64,000 bases of DNA from Oopsacas minuta. Its lineage: Eukaryota > Porifera > Hexactinellida > Lyssacinosida > Leucopsacidae. Position 1 is the stretch's first letter. Every line of letters starts with the position of its first letter. Made by a program: the position numbers and the translations under genes. This document shows, piece by piece, positions 42,616 through 54,500 of the stretch. Location: the NCBI GenBank assembly GCA_024704765.1, contig JAKMXF010000033.1, positions 558,001 to 622,000 of the forward strand, written 5' to 3'. A model generated the notes under the pieces. The model did not search any database, was not told the origin of the DNA, and was given only the letters and a program-made list of their open reading frames with translations.

Positions 42616-44892
42616 TATTTAATTTCTAGCTAAGCTTTGTAGAATTAATCCTCCTATAATATAGTACCAAAATCAGGGACCTATTCCTTTATATACTCCG
42701 CTTCTGAGTGAATTCTTGCTATCTCAGTACTTGTTTATTTCAACTTTTAAGGTTTTATATTCCGATATCGCTAGAAAATAGTGTACTGCAGTCTGTCATG
42801 TAATTTCGTATAGCCTAATACCCAAACTGTGTTAGCCACATTAAATTTACATTCAACCCTAGCCTCAGCAGTATGCTATTCATTTATTAGATTAATTAAT
42901 TAAGAGAGTATACAGCTTAGCTTATTAATTACTCTCTACGATAATATTTATACTTATTTTACAGTCTGGAACATTTTGTTTGGACCTCTCTAGCTGTATT
43001 AAGTTTCTAATTTCTGCAATTATTCATATTTCATTTGTGTCCTGTTGTTGTCCTTTCTATTATATTTACTTCCGTCATTACTTGTTGAAAATATGTTTTG
43101 TTTCTTACTTGTCACATTAATAGGTCTGCAACCAAATACGTATAATGTTTTACAATATGGTTAACCTATATCACCGGTTCCAAACCTTTTCAGCCGTGGA
43201 CCCCCTATACCAATTTTACATATCCTGTGGACCACGAAGTGGCCCACGGACCCCAGGTTGGGAGCCGATGATCTATATGTTCTAAATACTCCGCGCTAAT
43301 GACCATCATGTATACTCTTTATCTCAAAATTAGATTCCTAATTTTGCGTAAATGCAAATAATACGAATTTTCACTACTTTGTCAGAAATTTGCAAGTATG
43401 CATAGTCCTAACCGAATTCAAGGAAGACCTGAAGAGATCATTATAAACACAGCATAAGGTTAAGCCAGCTGGCTTAACGATTCAATCAAATTTTCACAAT
43501 ATATTCCATTATTGGGTTAACGTATATTTTACTTACGTATTCATATGTTTAGTCAAAGAATACCTATTTCAATCGCTTTTACCAAATCCAGCATTCTTCT
43601 AATTATAATAAATGCTCTAATTATCTTGTAATTGTGGATCAATGACACATTTATCAGGTTTGATAGATCTAGAGAGGATTCCATTTTCCGTTGTCTAATT
43701 ATCGTATCTTAACAGGATTCTTGGAAACCTTTTCTTATCAGGGGATTCATCAAATTACGAGAGCTCCCATTATTCGTTATTATAATTGATTATTGTAATT
43801 CGGTGTAATCTATTTTATGTTAAAATCCGAGCTTTTCACTCTCTATGAAACAATTCAATTAATTAATAATGCGTTAATAACTTGTGTGAAGTTTATTGAT
43901 TACGTTATATCTAAATTTACATAACTATTACTGTATTAGCTTATCTTCGGTTTCTTATTTGTATCAGGTGTAGAACACCAAGGAAAATCATACTTCTTTG
44001 GCTAGTAAACTTTGCACTTTAGAAGGAACATAAAGTAGCAGTTTGTACAGCTGGCTCTTGTTAATATTTATCGTATTTACTCTACTGTTACTTAGAATAT
44101 ATACGCCTAGTGTAAGTATATGGGTACAGTAATTACTTTATTTCTAAGAATAGTATCTCTCCCTGAGGGTTCCTAAGATTAATAATTACAGATAATTGTA
44201 ATTATCGTTCTCTATGTACGTAGCACTTATTGATCGGAAGTAGAAATACATTGAATGAACTGATAAAGGCTCGTGATATAGTTTCGGAGTTTCTGCAAAT
44301 ATACGTATTATGTATTTTCTCAGAGAAATATTGTTGTGAGATGTTAATTCATAAACTGTCTGATTCTCTCTAAATTCTCAATACCTATATTAATAACATT
44401 ACTTAGAGAAAGGTATTATAGTATTCTCAGAAATATTTATATTATCATCTTAGAGTTGAATAAATTATTATGCTATTCTCGGTGTGCCCAGCAAGACCAG
44501 ATTACAATTTATCTAAATAGTGTGTATGCTATTGTTCCAGTTCAAGTTCCAAACAGTGATATCTCTGAAAAGGTAGACTCAGATTTCAAATATCATTTCA
44601 TCGTATATCCCAGACAATACGTACTAATGTTTGTGGAGGTTTTGCTGTATTAATGCTACATTCCAGGCTCATATTAAATTTATTGGCTTTTATAAAACAC
44701 AGCTACTTTCGCAAGAATACACTTTTATATAACTACTGCATTATTAGAAAGAATACGATTAGAATCATTACGATAATGATAATTTGTAAGATACTCGGTA
44801 GCAACATTTGTGTATTCTATCGAACTACAGTAAACTTTATAACCAGAGTTTACTCTGTTTACTGTTTATATTAGTAGAATATTACACTAAAT
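42616..44892. other. Intergenic, 2.3 kb, AT-rich
   Basis: Apart from a hAT-type MITE at 43172-43269, I see nothing. Two open frames of 65 and 73 codons (44456-44874) are low-complexity translations of AT-rich sequence. Confidence 0.5.
43172..43269. repeat. hAT-type MITE
   Basis: Inverted ends CACCGGTTCCAAACC and GGTTGGGAGCCGATG, with internal GTGGACCCCC and its complement. The flanks ACCTATAT and ATCTATAT match at 7 of 8 bases, as expected for an 8-bp target duplication. Confidence 0.75.
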
Positions 44893-45903
44893 ATGAATTC
44901 CATCACTCCTGAATTTCTTATACGCTGTGCTAACCAATACAACCGTAAGCGAGGAGAGACAGAAGGGGAGTATCTCTGTAGAATTACACATCTCTATTGT
45001 GCTGATAAGAATATTACTGCTATACAGAACATATCTCAATGCGGAAGTCTCATAGTGTTATACTTATATGATAATCTAATCAATAGGATTGAGAATCTAG
45101 AATTCGCGAAGTTTCTCACACACTTGTATCTACAAGGAAACAACATAGCTAAAATAGAGAACTTATCTGCATTGAAATCTTTACGTAAACTGTACTTAGG
45201 TCGTAATTGCATTACAGTAGTAGAAGGACTTGATCAGTTACAACAATTAACAGAATTGCATATAGAGTATCAAAAACTTCCTTTAGGAGAGAAGTTATTA
45301 TTTGATCCTAAGTCTATAGTAGCTCTTATCACTACTCTATCTGTTCTTAATGTAGCAGGGAATAGACTAGATTACCTGGGTAATATTAAACTGTTGAATC
45401 GGTTAGGCTCTCTAAACGCTTCTGACAACCAAATTAGTAGTATTCTAGATGTGTGTAAGGTAATATCTACCTGGGGGAAATTAACACAGCTACAATTACA
45501 AGGCAACCCTGTCACTAAAAAGCACCGTTATCGAGAATCTCTGGTAACTAGTTGTACCTCACTTAACACCCTGGATGGAAATGAAATAAGTGAGATAACT
45601 CGATTATTTTTGATTAACTGGAAAGCAGCAAAAGAAGCTCGAATGAAATTGACTCTATTACGTCAGAGTAAATCTTGTAATAGTAATATCATCACTGATG
45701 TAAAACTGCCTACTATTACAGCACACATTTCTCTTAAACACACAGACAAGCAATATAGCTCTATGTCAAAACTAGATGAGGAATCTCAGGAAGGAAAGTT
45801 CCCAAACATATTCGTACCGTACTCCCCACAGGCTGCTAAGAGGATCTCTAATTGGACTAAAGAACAGTGGAATAAAAACGATACTTCCTCCAGCTCGCTA
45901 TAA
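44893..45903 (+). CDS. PPP1R42: PPP1R42 (leucine-rich repeat, centrosome/testis PP1 regulator)
   Basis: 336-residue intronless protein made of SDS22-like leucine-rich repeats (about residues 30-230; LYLYDNLINRIENL, LYLQGNNIAKIENL, LYLGRNCITVVEGL). The insert LPLGEKLLFDPKS and the cap with LDGNEI followed by RLFLINWKAAKEAR are characteristic of PPP1R42/LRRC67, which binds tubulin and protein phosphatase 1 at centrosomes and regulates cilium and centrosome behaviour. Length is close to vertebrate PPP1R42. The C-terminal 90 residues are less conserved. The ATG gives the expected short N-terminal extension before the first repeat. Confidence 0.9.
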   Translation: MNSITPEFLIRCANQYNRKRGETEGEYLCRITHLYCADKNITAIQNISQCGSLIVLYLYDNLINRIENLEFAKFLTHLYLQGNNIAKIENLSALKSLRKLYLGRNCITVVEGLDQLQQLTELHIEYQKLPLGEKLLFDPKSIVALITTLSVLNVAGNRLDYLGNIKLLNRLGSLNASDNQISSILDVCKVISTWGKLTQLQLQGNPVTKKHRYRESLVTSCTSLNTLDGNEISEITRLFLINWKAAKEARMKLTLLRQSKSCNSNIITDVKLPTITAHISLKHTDKQYSSMSKLDEESQEGKFPNIFVPYSPQAAKRISNWTKEQWNKNDTSSSSL

Positions 45904-46853
45904 TAATATAATTGTTTCTATAATAAAGGTGTATTCTTAGTTATTGCATACATTCACTTTACTGTTTGATTGCTTCATAACATTATCAAAAAAAATGCGA
46001 TTTACCCTGACTTATAATATTATTAGAACACTGTTAGTTAGAGACTTGTTTCACTTCCACTTCCTGCATCAAGTTTACCTGCAGCATGAATATTGTCATT
46101 ATTTGACCATTTTTCTCAGTGAAATTCAACTACACGCTATAATAACGGGTGAATACTAGTGCTTTCATCTTCACAGACCTATTTTAACAAACTTAACATT
46201 TTCGAAGTAGATAAATACAAATTTCCATGAATTGGCCACTTTGTATGTATTACGATAATCTCATAAATAATAAGGTAATGATAGTGAATGCCGCCTGCCT
46301 CTTTAGATAAACATCATGTGGAGCTGAAACAATTTCTAATTAACAAGTGTCTTACAGGTGATATGTCCGTATGGCAAGCTCGTGTTTACAAAAGGTTCTA
46401 GTGGAAACAACTCACTAGAACTTTTTGTAAACACAGGATGTTTTAGTAACACAACAAAGAACTGTCATTCATTTATGAATCCCTATATAGTATAGCCGTG
46501 AAATGAAGTAATTACTGACTTTAAATCTATCCACACTTCTTCTCTGTCAATCCTTCTAATAGTTTAATAATTGCTTAAATTCAAAGAATCTTTTGTAAAC
46601 AAATCCCTATACTCATTAATTATAATCTTGGAAGTTTATCTACGGATTCTACTTCATACCACTAAATTTGACATATAATACTGATAGGCATTGTATGTTA
46701 GGATGCCCTATCTCAGCTTGTAGATCCTTTACTGCAAGATAATGAATTATATTATAATCCTGATAAAACATTGATCATTACAATCTTATCTAATAGGAAA
46801 ACCTTACCACCTCACAATACAGCCAACACATTGTTGTTGAGTTAGAGATTGCA
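45904..46853. other. Intergenic, PPP1R42 to VPS35L
   Basis: 950 AT-rich bases with a strong short hairpin at 46382-46434. The open frame at 45944 (71 codons) shows no protein features. Confidence 0.5.
46382..46434. repeat. 22-bp inverted repeat with 9-base loop
   Basis: The left arm GTGTTTACAAAAGGTTCTAG plus TG (46382-46403) pairs with 46413-46434. One position is a G against T, which would be a G-U pair in RNA, so the stem is fully paired as a transcript. It could be a tiny palindromic transposon remnant or a structured RNA. Confidence 0.75.
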
Positions 46854-49763
46854 ATGACAGAATCGAGTCAATGGAAGCCCAAATTGAGAGATTATAAAGA
46901 TGAACTCTCTCATCGTTTGATAGCCCCCCTCCCTTGTACTTCACACCCCTTGGACGGTAACCAACACATAGCTAACCTAAGTACCTCCGTCTCTATAAAC
47001 CGAGAGGATAGAGAGGATCCCCTGTCCTCTAGAGGAGGTCAATTTTTAGACACAATCTCTGTAGTATTTGATCCCTTGGGGGCTAGTCAGTCGATGGATA
47101 ACCCGTTTATATCTTCAGCTAGTCTCAGCTCTGATCCCCTTATATCTGCCCTTACAGAATCCACACGTAAAGAACAAAAAGGAGAAGTTTTCCAAGAGCT
47201 ACCGACTGAGAAGGAATTTGAACCTTGGAGCGCTAAGAGAACATATATTTTAGGTAAATACACCACCAGTGAGAGACTATCTATAACAACAAGCTTCCTG
47301 TCTGAGGAGGAAAAGGAAAAACTCGAAGTGAAAGCTAAAGTAGCAGCAAGCAGTGATCGCACTAAGACCAGACTAGAACAATTAGACCTCACAGAGGAAG
47401 GCTCAGTAAGAGAAATGCTGAATCTCTCTCAGAACGAATATGTTAAGAAGATAGATGAAATGCATAAGGGACTAATAAGAGCATGGGATCAAGAACAGAG
47501 AGTAAAATGCCTCAAGATAGCTATACAGTGTTCTAAGCTATTAGGTGACGTATCAGTGATACAATTCTATCCATCTAAGTTTGTACTTATTACAGATATT
47601 CTGCAGTCATTCGGTGATCTCGTGTTTCAACGAATTTACAAAAAATGTTTACAAGACTCTGGGATTAAGATAGACATACCACCAGATCAGTTCGACTTCT
47701 CAATGGTAACAGAATCCGCGAGGGAGACCTGTCGTAATTGGTTCTACAAGATAGCTTCAATCCGGGAACTTATTCCTCGCTACTACACAGAAGTAGCAAT
47801 TCTTAAATGTTACTCATTCTTAACTAAATCTGAATACTCACAAGCTCTATCACGATTAGCTAACACTACTAAAGGTATAGGACATCCTCTTGTATCTTTA
47901 TACGCTAGATGTTATATAACCAGACTCGGTATGGAAATAGCTCCTGACATTAAAGTATACCTACTACCGCTATTCTGTAATTTCCTACAATCTATTCCTC
48001 AATTTTCCACACCTCCTGTAACAAAGACATTAAACAAACAGAACCTAGATCAGAATCAGTTTGCTTCCTTATTCGTGCCTGGAGTAGAATGGATATTACA
48101 GTGTCTTGCTTTTAAAGCGAATGAGAATGTGTTTGATGAAATCATTGAGGCTATAAAGGAATCTACCAATAACTCTTTAGTATTGAATGCTCTAATGTCC
48201 ATGTTCCCTCCTATCTTCATATCAGCAAGAGCTGCATTGTTTGTGGATCTTATTCGAGGCACAAGTGAACTAGGTCTCCCCAGATCTCAGCTATACAGGA
48301 GTCTTGGGGTTAGTGTTCTACTCTCTGATCCTCCACAGGAACACAGGAAGGAGTTGCTTAACTCTGTATGGAAGCAAATGACAAAGCTTGATAATCCGCG
48401 GTCATACATTGAATGCGCTGAGATTTGGTGTGAATATGCAGCTAAACATTTCGGTAAGAATGTTATCAACAAGATAGCTGGTGACGTCATAAAACACATG
48501 AGTGATAATAGAGCATTTGAGCAACATTACACGCAGCTATCCAGTATAATGACTAAAATACTAACACATATACATGATTTCAATGTTCTATTCTCACTAG
48601 ACAACTTTCTACCCTTCCTAGACATGTTTCAGAAGGAGCAAGTTAAAGTAGAAGTGTGTAGAGGGATCTTAGAATCATTTGTTAAGCATCAGACGGTAAC
48701 TACACACGATCCTGTTATTCTTAACTCTATGATATTCGTGTCTAAGACTATCCACGATTCTTTGAATGCTCTATCTCCTGATGATGAGAAGAGACAGATA
48801 GCAACTCTCATAAAACAATTCGTATCTGTCGTAGACTTTGGGAAAGATTTTGAACAACAATTAGGCTTCTACGTAGAAGCTAGAGCATCCTTCACTAATC
48901 TAGATCCTGTTTTGAGGCGACTAATTCAGGCTGTGAACACTCTAGCCATGCGTACGCTAGTGAGAATCAAAGGGAAACACACGAATAAGACTGTAGGCTT
49001 TGTACATGCTTGTGTAGCTTACTGTTTCATAACGATACCATCTCTATCAAGTGTAACAACTCGGCTAGAGTTATACCTCCTATCATCTCAAGTTGCCTAT
49101 CAAAATGGGTGTGTCTCACAAGGAGATGATCTCCTAGAGGCTGCGGTACAGATATTAGCAGATATCCCAGAGAAAATGGAGGTTGAACAAAAGACGATCT
49201 CTTCTGATGGTTATCTTAACAATTATGTATCCAATTTCTTATCTACTTTATTACTAGTGCCAGACAATCCAAGCAAAACAACACTATACGTATTCAGACA
49301 GTTGCTTAATATCGTAGCAGAGCTAAAATGGTCTGTAAAGCTTAATGGAAGAATGACTGTATATCTCCAAGCATTGAATCTCTTAAACGCATACGCACAG
49401 TCTCAATATTTGTATTCTATCCCAAAGATTGAGAGCAACCAGACTCTGTACGGAGGTGATAAGAGGTTCATTGCAGAGATAGCTAAACTAGCGGATATCG
49501 TTATCAACGAAGTTAATGAGTTTATAAGCCAAGAAACAGATGAAGTAGAAAAGTGGAGAGCTAGTCTCATTCTATTAAACCATTTGATAATTACTACTGA
49601 TCTACACACAAGTTCTACAGTCAAGGAACTAGCTAGCAATCTGTGGATATATTGTAAAGCGAGAAGTTCTAATGATGAAAAATTATTTCAGAAAACAAGC
49701 AATTTTGTGAGATTTTGTAAAGAAAAGAGCTCTAATCCACTTCCAGATGATTTGTTCACGTGA
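46854..49763 (+). CDS. VPS35L: VPS35L, Retriever/Commander endosomal recycling subunit
   Basis: VPS35L (C16orf62) forms Retriever with VPS26C and VPS29 and recycles cargo from endosomes with the CCC complex. This 969-residue intronless protein has the family's Ser-rich N-terminal tail with the DPL motifs (DPLGASQSMDNPF, SSDPLISAL). A helical solenoid follows and runs to the end, with strongly conserved blocks such as TRLEQLDLTEEGSVREMLNL, QFYPSKFVLITDIL, WFYKIASIRELIPRYY and ACVAYCFITIPSLS. Length matches vertebrate VPS35L (about 960), and no interruption is seen. It is distinct from VPS35 of Retromer, which lacks this tail and these blocks. It is the last of the eight plus-strand genes. Confidence 0.95.
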   Translation: MTESSQWKPKLRDYKDELSHRLIAPLPCTSHPLDGNQHIANLSTSVSINREDREDPLSSRGGQFLDTISVVFDPLGASQSMDNPFISSASLSSDPLISALTESTRKEQKGEVFQELPTEKEFEPWSAKRTYILGKYTTSERLSITTSFLSEEEKEKLEVKAKVAASSDRTKTRLEQLDLTEEGSVREMLNLSQNEYVKKIDEMHKGLIRAWDQEQRVKCLKIAIQCSKLLGDVSVIQFYPSKFVLITDILQSFGDLVFQRIYKKCLQDSGIKIDIPPDQFDFSMVTESARETCRNWFYKIASIRELIPRYYTEVAILKCYSFLTKSEYSQALSRLANTTKGIGHPLVSLYARCYITRLGMEIAPDIKVYLLPLFCNFLQSIPQFSTPPVTKTLNKQNLDQNQFASLFVPGVEWILQCLAFKANENVFDEIIEAIKESTNNSLVLNALMSMFPPIFISARAALFVDLIRGTSELGLPRSQLYRSLGVSVLLSDPPQEHRKELLNSVWKQMTKLDNPRSYIECAEIWCEYAAKHFGKNVINKIAGDVIKHMSDNRAFEQHYTQLSSIMTKILTHIHDFNVLFSLDNFLPFLDMFQKEQVKVEVCRGILESFVKHQTVTTHDPVILNSMIFVSKTIHDSLNALSPDDEKRQIATLIKQFVSVVDFGKDFEQQLGFYVEARASFTNLDPVLRRLIQAVNTLAMRTLVRIKGKHTNKTVGFVHACVAYCFITIPSLSSVTTRLELYLLSSQVAYQNGCVSQGDDLLEAAVQILADIPEKMEVEQKTISSDGYLNNYVSNFLSTLLLVPDNPSKTTLYVFRQLLNIVAELKWSVKLNGRMTVYLQALNLLNAYAQSQYLYSIPKIESNQTLYGGDKRFIAEIAKLADIVINEVNEFISQETDEVEKWRASLILLNHLIITTDLHTSSTVKELASNLWIYCKARSSNDEKLFQKTSNFVRFCKEKSSNPLPDDLFT

Positions 49764-51506
49764 CATAATCTCACTGAGTATGTTATTATATCGAACTTAT
49801 ATGTTATGTAATGTATATAGTAGAAAATAGTTTTGTGGCAAAAATAAATTACTTACTTGTAAATTGGGATGATAAGTTGGAAATATAACTATGGTTAATC
49901 ATATGATTAATCCTCAACTAACCGTTGAGATGAAACTCCAACGTCATTTTGAAATATAAGTCAAAAAGTGTGAACTTTCACTTTAGAAAGATTCATACTC
50001 CAAGGTGCAAATCTACACCCCAACATGTAGCCATGTACCAATTTCCATGTTAATTGTACTGCTAGATTTCTCAGGACAGCCTATACGGACTCGCATATCG
50101 CCCATGCCATTAGGGCATCTCCCTATAGCAGCTGCGCTAAAAATAGAGGGAAAATGAAAATTATCTAATTAACTGGCTTTAATCGTATTATCTCAAATTA
50201 TATTTTAGTAAGTTTCTATTAATTTAATAAATGATTAAAATCATCTTATTAATTCACTATTTGATGATCTTTATTCTTGTTATTGACTTGAGATGAATAC
50301 GATTCGTATTCTTGCACTTCCATTCTAAAATACACAACTGCCATAAACAATAGTACACACATTAGTGCTAGTTCAATCTCTTCTATAGTAAATATTATTC
50401 GTTGCGTGTAAAACATGGTGCGTATATGACATGTATGTATAATGTTATTTAAATTAGTGTTACTAGAATTACTTGTGTATGACCTTATCGAGCTCTATCG
50501 TGTTATTGTAAGCTGAATTATAATGTTTATATTACACTCTACCTACTTCTGATATTACCAAATATATATATTGCCAACGATACGTCCATTTAACATAAGT
50601 ATACATATACTTCTTATTTAATATTCAGCAACAGATCTCTTATCATTATCTTATTGCCATCTGATATTCATTCATGGCGAGCCCAACCAATATTACTTTC
50701 TCAGCTACATTCCTTTAGGAGACACACAATAGCTTTTTTCTTTTAAGTCTGCAGTCTAGTGGCGGTGAATTTGTCAACCAGTATATTATTAACATTCATC
50801 ATAACAATAGTGGAGGTAATCACTTTGTCTATCGCATTTATCCCACTCCACATTACTTTACTGTATTCTCATTTAGAGTATTACTGACTTTACCATTTAA
50901 CTTTTATAAATTTATACATTTTGAGCACTTTGCATAGCACTTTTTTTAGTGAATGAAACTTTCCTCGTTTTATATTCTCTCGTAAATTATATCTAACGAT
51001 AAGATATTAATAGAAGTTTCGCAATATTACTGGGGACGGGTTTTTCAGGAGGAATTTCTCCGATTTTTTTGCCGATATATCCAGGCATTTATAATCTAAG
51101 TTGTGGATACAGAAATTCTAACAAATTCCAAAGCAGATTCTCCATAAAATGCTGAATTTGTTGATGCACTATTAACTATTCTATTTGACAATGGATAATT
51201 ATGCAAACAAATACAGGTAAACTCAGAGGTACGGCATCAGCGATAGAAACCGCTTTCGGTGGGTATTCCTGTAATAAGTATGTACTCTTCGTAAAGTACA
51301 GACTTTGTACAAGTATCATATTATACCTACACGGATACTCCAATAAAATAGCTGACAAGATAGATTTATTATTTATTACCATCAAAAGTTCAGGAGAATA
51401 AAATAAATATTACAAATTGAATGTAGCCTAAGAGTTTGTATCTCATAAATAGAATACAATGGATACAGCACAAATCATATTAAAAAGTTTTATATATTTA
51501 CACCAA
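49764..51506. other. Intergenic, convergent, 1.7 kb
   Basis: Lies between the stops of VPS35L (+) and the GTPase-Hint gene (-). It holds the second copy of a dispersed repeat (49961-50140) and AT-rich sequence. Two overlapping short open frames at 51176-51401 on opposite strands are not convincing. Confidence 0.5.
49961..50140 (-). repeat. Dispersed repeat, copy 2
   Basis: Inverse-orientation homologue of 38493-38665, with the same ordered blocks. It begins at the GCAGCTGC end (50137) and finishes at TTCACACTTTTTGA (49961). Divergence suggests an old family. Confidence 0.65.
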
Positions 51507-54500
51507 TTAACCTCTGATTCTTAAGTACAATTTCTCTAAAAATATGCAATACATATGTTTCCCTGATTTCTCATCAAGATTGTGTTTGAACAATCTCTCC
51601 ATTCCCAATGTGTCTGCCATACGGTAAGGAGAGAATAACCAGTGTCCTAGTGTATGACACGATTCTAACAATCTTCCTCTAGATGGTAAGCTCCACACAC
51701 TGCACGCAACTCCGTCCACAATTATCATACTGTTGTACGTAACAGGAGAATAGTAGCCGTTAGCTTGCTGAGAATATGATAGCTTAACAACCTGTATGAT
51801 ACATGGTTCTTTTCCATTAGGCTTAACATGATATAGCTTATCTCCTACTCCAACATCCCTAGCTGGCATAAGCTGTAATACACTACTATCACCAAATTGT
51901 GAGCATAGTAATAAATGGTTTGGAGTTAAGCTTAGAATCCCGTCTCTATAGTGTATGTGTATATAATCTCCAGTAGCTGTTGGATTCATGTGTGACCACA
52001 TGTGTACCTTGCTGTATATAGGCTTAAGGGATTTCCTGTCTATGGATAGTACATAGTCTCCCTGTTTGAGGTTATCTATCGAGATCTCCGCACCTCCTTT
52101 GAGGACAACTTTTGAATGACCTGGGAAACACCCACTGTCCTGACTTATCCTCCTTTTCGACTTGATACTCTGTCCTTCTCTCGTGTCTTCATCAATCACT
52201 TTATCGTCAGCTGTTTCATCTACTACATCATCATCTCTCACTGAGACTTCATGAGCTGTAACTTTATGTTCAGAGACAAGTTGTGGTTTTGGTAGTTGAG
52301 TTTGTTTTGTGGTTCCTCTTGGTGAGGGTATTGGTTTCCAATCTTCAATAGGTTGAGGTAATTTCATAGGAGGTCTCTCTGAAAGAGTTGATGATCTTTT
52401 CAACTGTTCTTCAAGTTTGTTCATAACATTTTTCTTCGTCGTAACACTCCGTCTTGGGAGTGGCTCGGGAACAGGACTTTCAGTAAGGGGAATGGAATTA
52501 GACCTATTAAGAGGATTATCTGACTCATGTTCTCCAATTATTACGTTAGCATAACTTTTCTGCTTTTCAGCTCCCTGACTAGCAGTCATAAAATCAGTGC
52601 TGAAGCTTGAGGCTAGTTTAGGTTTAGGCCTGACTGGAGGCCTGAGAGAGAAGAATTGAGGGGAAGTAACGCTTTGGGGTATCACAGGTTCCCCTTGAAG
52701 AGATACAGAAATCTTTGGGGGATGATTCGGCCTGTTTGGTGTGACTAATGGATTGACAGTTTTAGGTGGTCTTATTGGAATTTTTGGTGTTGTTTTAACT
52801 TCATCAACTTCATCAAGTTTATTTTCATTTGGTGGAATAGGACTTAACTTTTCTTGTTGAGATTCACATGCTGGGTTACTAATGACTGTATTTGATTCTA
52901 TTATTATGAAACTATCTTCATATCTTTTGGGTTTGGATGGTGGCACAGGTCGTATTTTTGTTGTAAAATTATTGAGTACCTGTGCGATATCATGATGTTG
53001 ATTGTTGTAAGAAATATTTGCACTATCTGGATAAATTATATTGAACGCGTTCTTTACGAGATCACCTTTCTCGCTGTTAACTAATCTCACAAATACGTGA
53101 ATAGGAATTGTGGTTAAGGAATGTTCAAATATAACCGGTTGATCTGAGACTGATTCTAGCCATTGCAAATAATCATATGGTTTTATATCTCCAAACTTAT
53201 CTGGTAATCTATCTGTATTGCCACCTAGCCATTGGATAGAAGAGTGTTCAATACCTCTCAGCATACCATAGGGATTATCCTCATCGTCCTTATTCCAGTT
53301 TTTGGTATTTACACTCTTGAGTCGTTCAATATAGCCTTCTATACCCACCTGTATATCTCTAATAGGCATGTTACGATTTGGAGGTTTGTAGCTACCCTGG
53401 AGAAACCCTCCCGCACGTCCTTTGATTATAACCCAGTAGCCATAAGATTTGAAGAATTCTCTATAATCTGTATTTGTATTGCCATCACTGTTTTCCCATT
53501 CGTTTGGTAGTTTCTCAATGTCCTTACAGAATTCTGGGTTTAATGCCATATTTTTAAAATCGAGTGCTATCGTGAAGATATACTCTTCTACTCCGAAGTA
53601 AAATCCTTCCATAAACCCAAAATGTTCATTGCTTTCTTTATACTTCCTAACATTTGCTATAGAATAGTAATCACTTCTAATCAGTGAAGTTTTGCCATAA
53701 CTAACTTCTAATTTCTTACATTCTGTAACTGCGTATCGAATTGGAATCTTTTTCACTAGAGTTGAGTTAAAAACAATTTTGTCTGATTCTACAGGTTTGA
53801 AGACTTCTTTAGGTGCTAAAATCTCACAAAAACATTCATAACCTTTCCCTATTACTCCCAGTGATTCTTCTGAATAAATCGTAGTGTCAATTTCAAGGAC
53901 GTTTAGGAGAATATACTTTTCAACGTTATTTAACGGACATTTTTTCTGTTTTAGAATTTGTTTGTAAGATTTTTGCAGTTCTTTGAAGGTTTGAATATTG
54001 TAAGATTCCAGGACTCTGGATAATGGACCCAGAAATCCTATTCCATCAACGGAAACCTTCGGGAATTGTTGAATAATATCATCCTTCCTTTCTCGTATGA
54101 ATTTCTCCAAAATTAATGCTACTTCAGTTTTGTTAAGTTTTAAGTTTTTATTCAACTCGTCTGCCCATTTAGCCTTGCATCTTTCAATATACTTCTTTTC
54201 TACTCTATCTTCGTCCATTATGTATCTCTTCTCAACATTTCCCTCCAAGTGTCTGCTCCCAAAGAAAATACGAACCGCTTCAATCCCGATTTCATCGTTA
54301 CAACCTTTCATTAGTTTTTTCATTGCATTGTATAGATTCAACGGCTGTTTATTGCCATCTCTGAGTAGAGTGAAATCTCCGCATTTTGTAAGGTTATTAT
54401 CATTTAAATTGTTCTCAATCATAACCACAGGCGGTGTCACTCCCAAAAATTCACGAGAAAGTTGTTTCAATCTTTCTTTCTGTGCTTTGGATTCTTCTGA

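Noticed and set aside
44456-44874. Two small proteins (65 and 73 codons)
   Set aside because: Low-complexity translation of AT-rich DNA with no domain, no coiled coil and no signal peptide.
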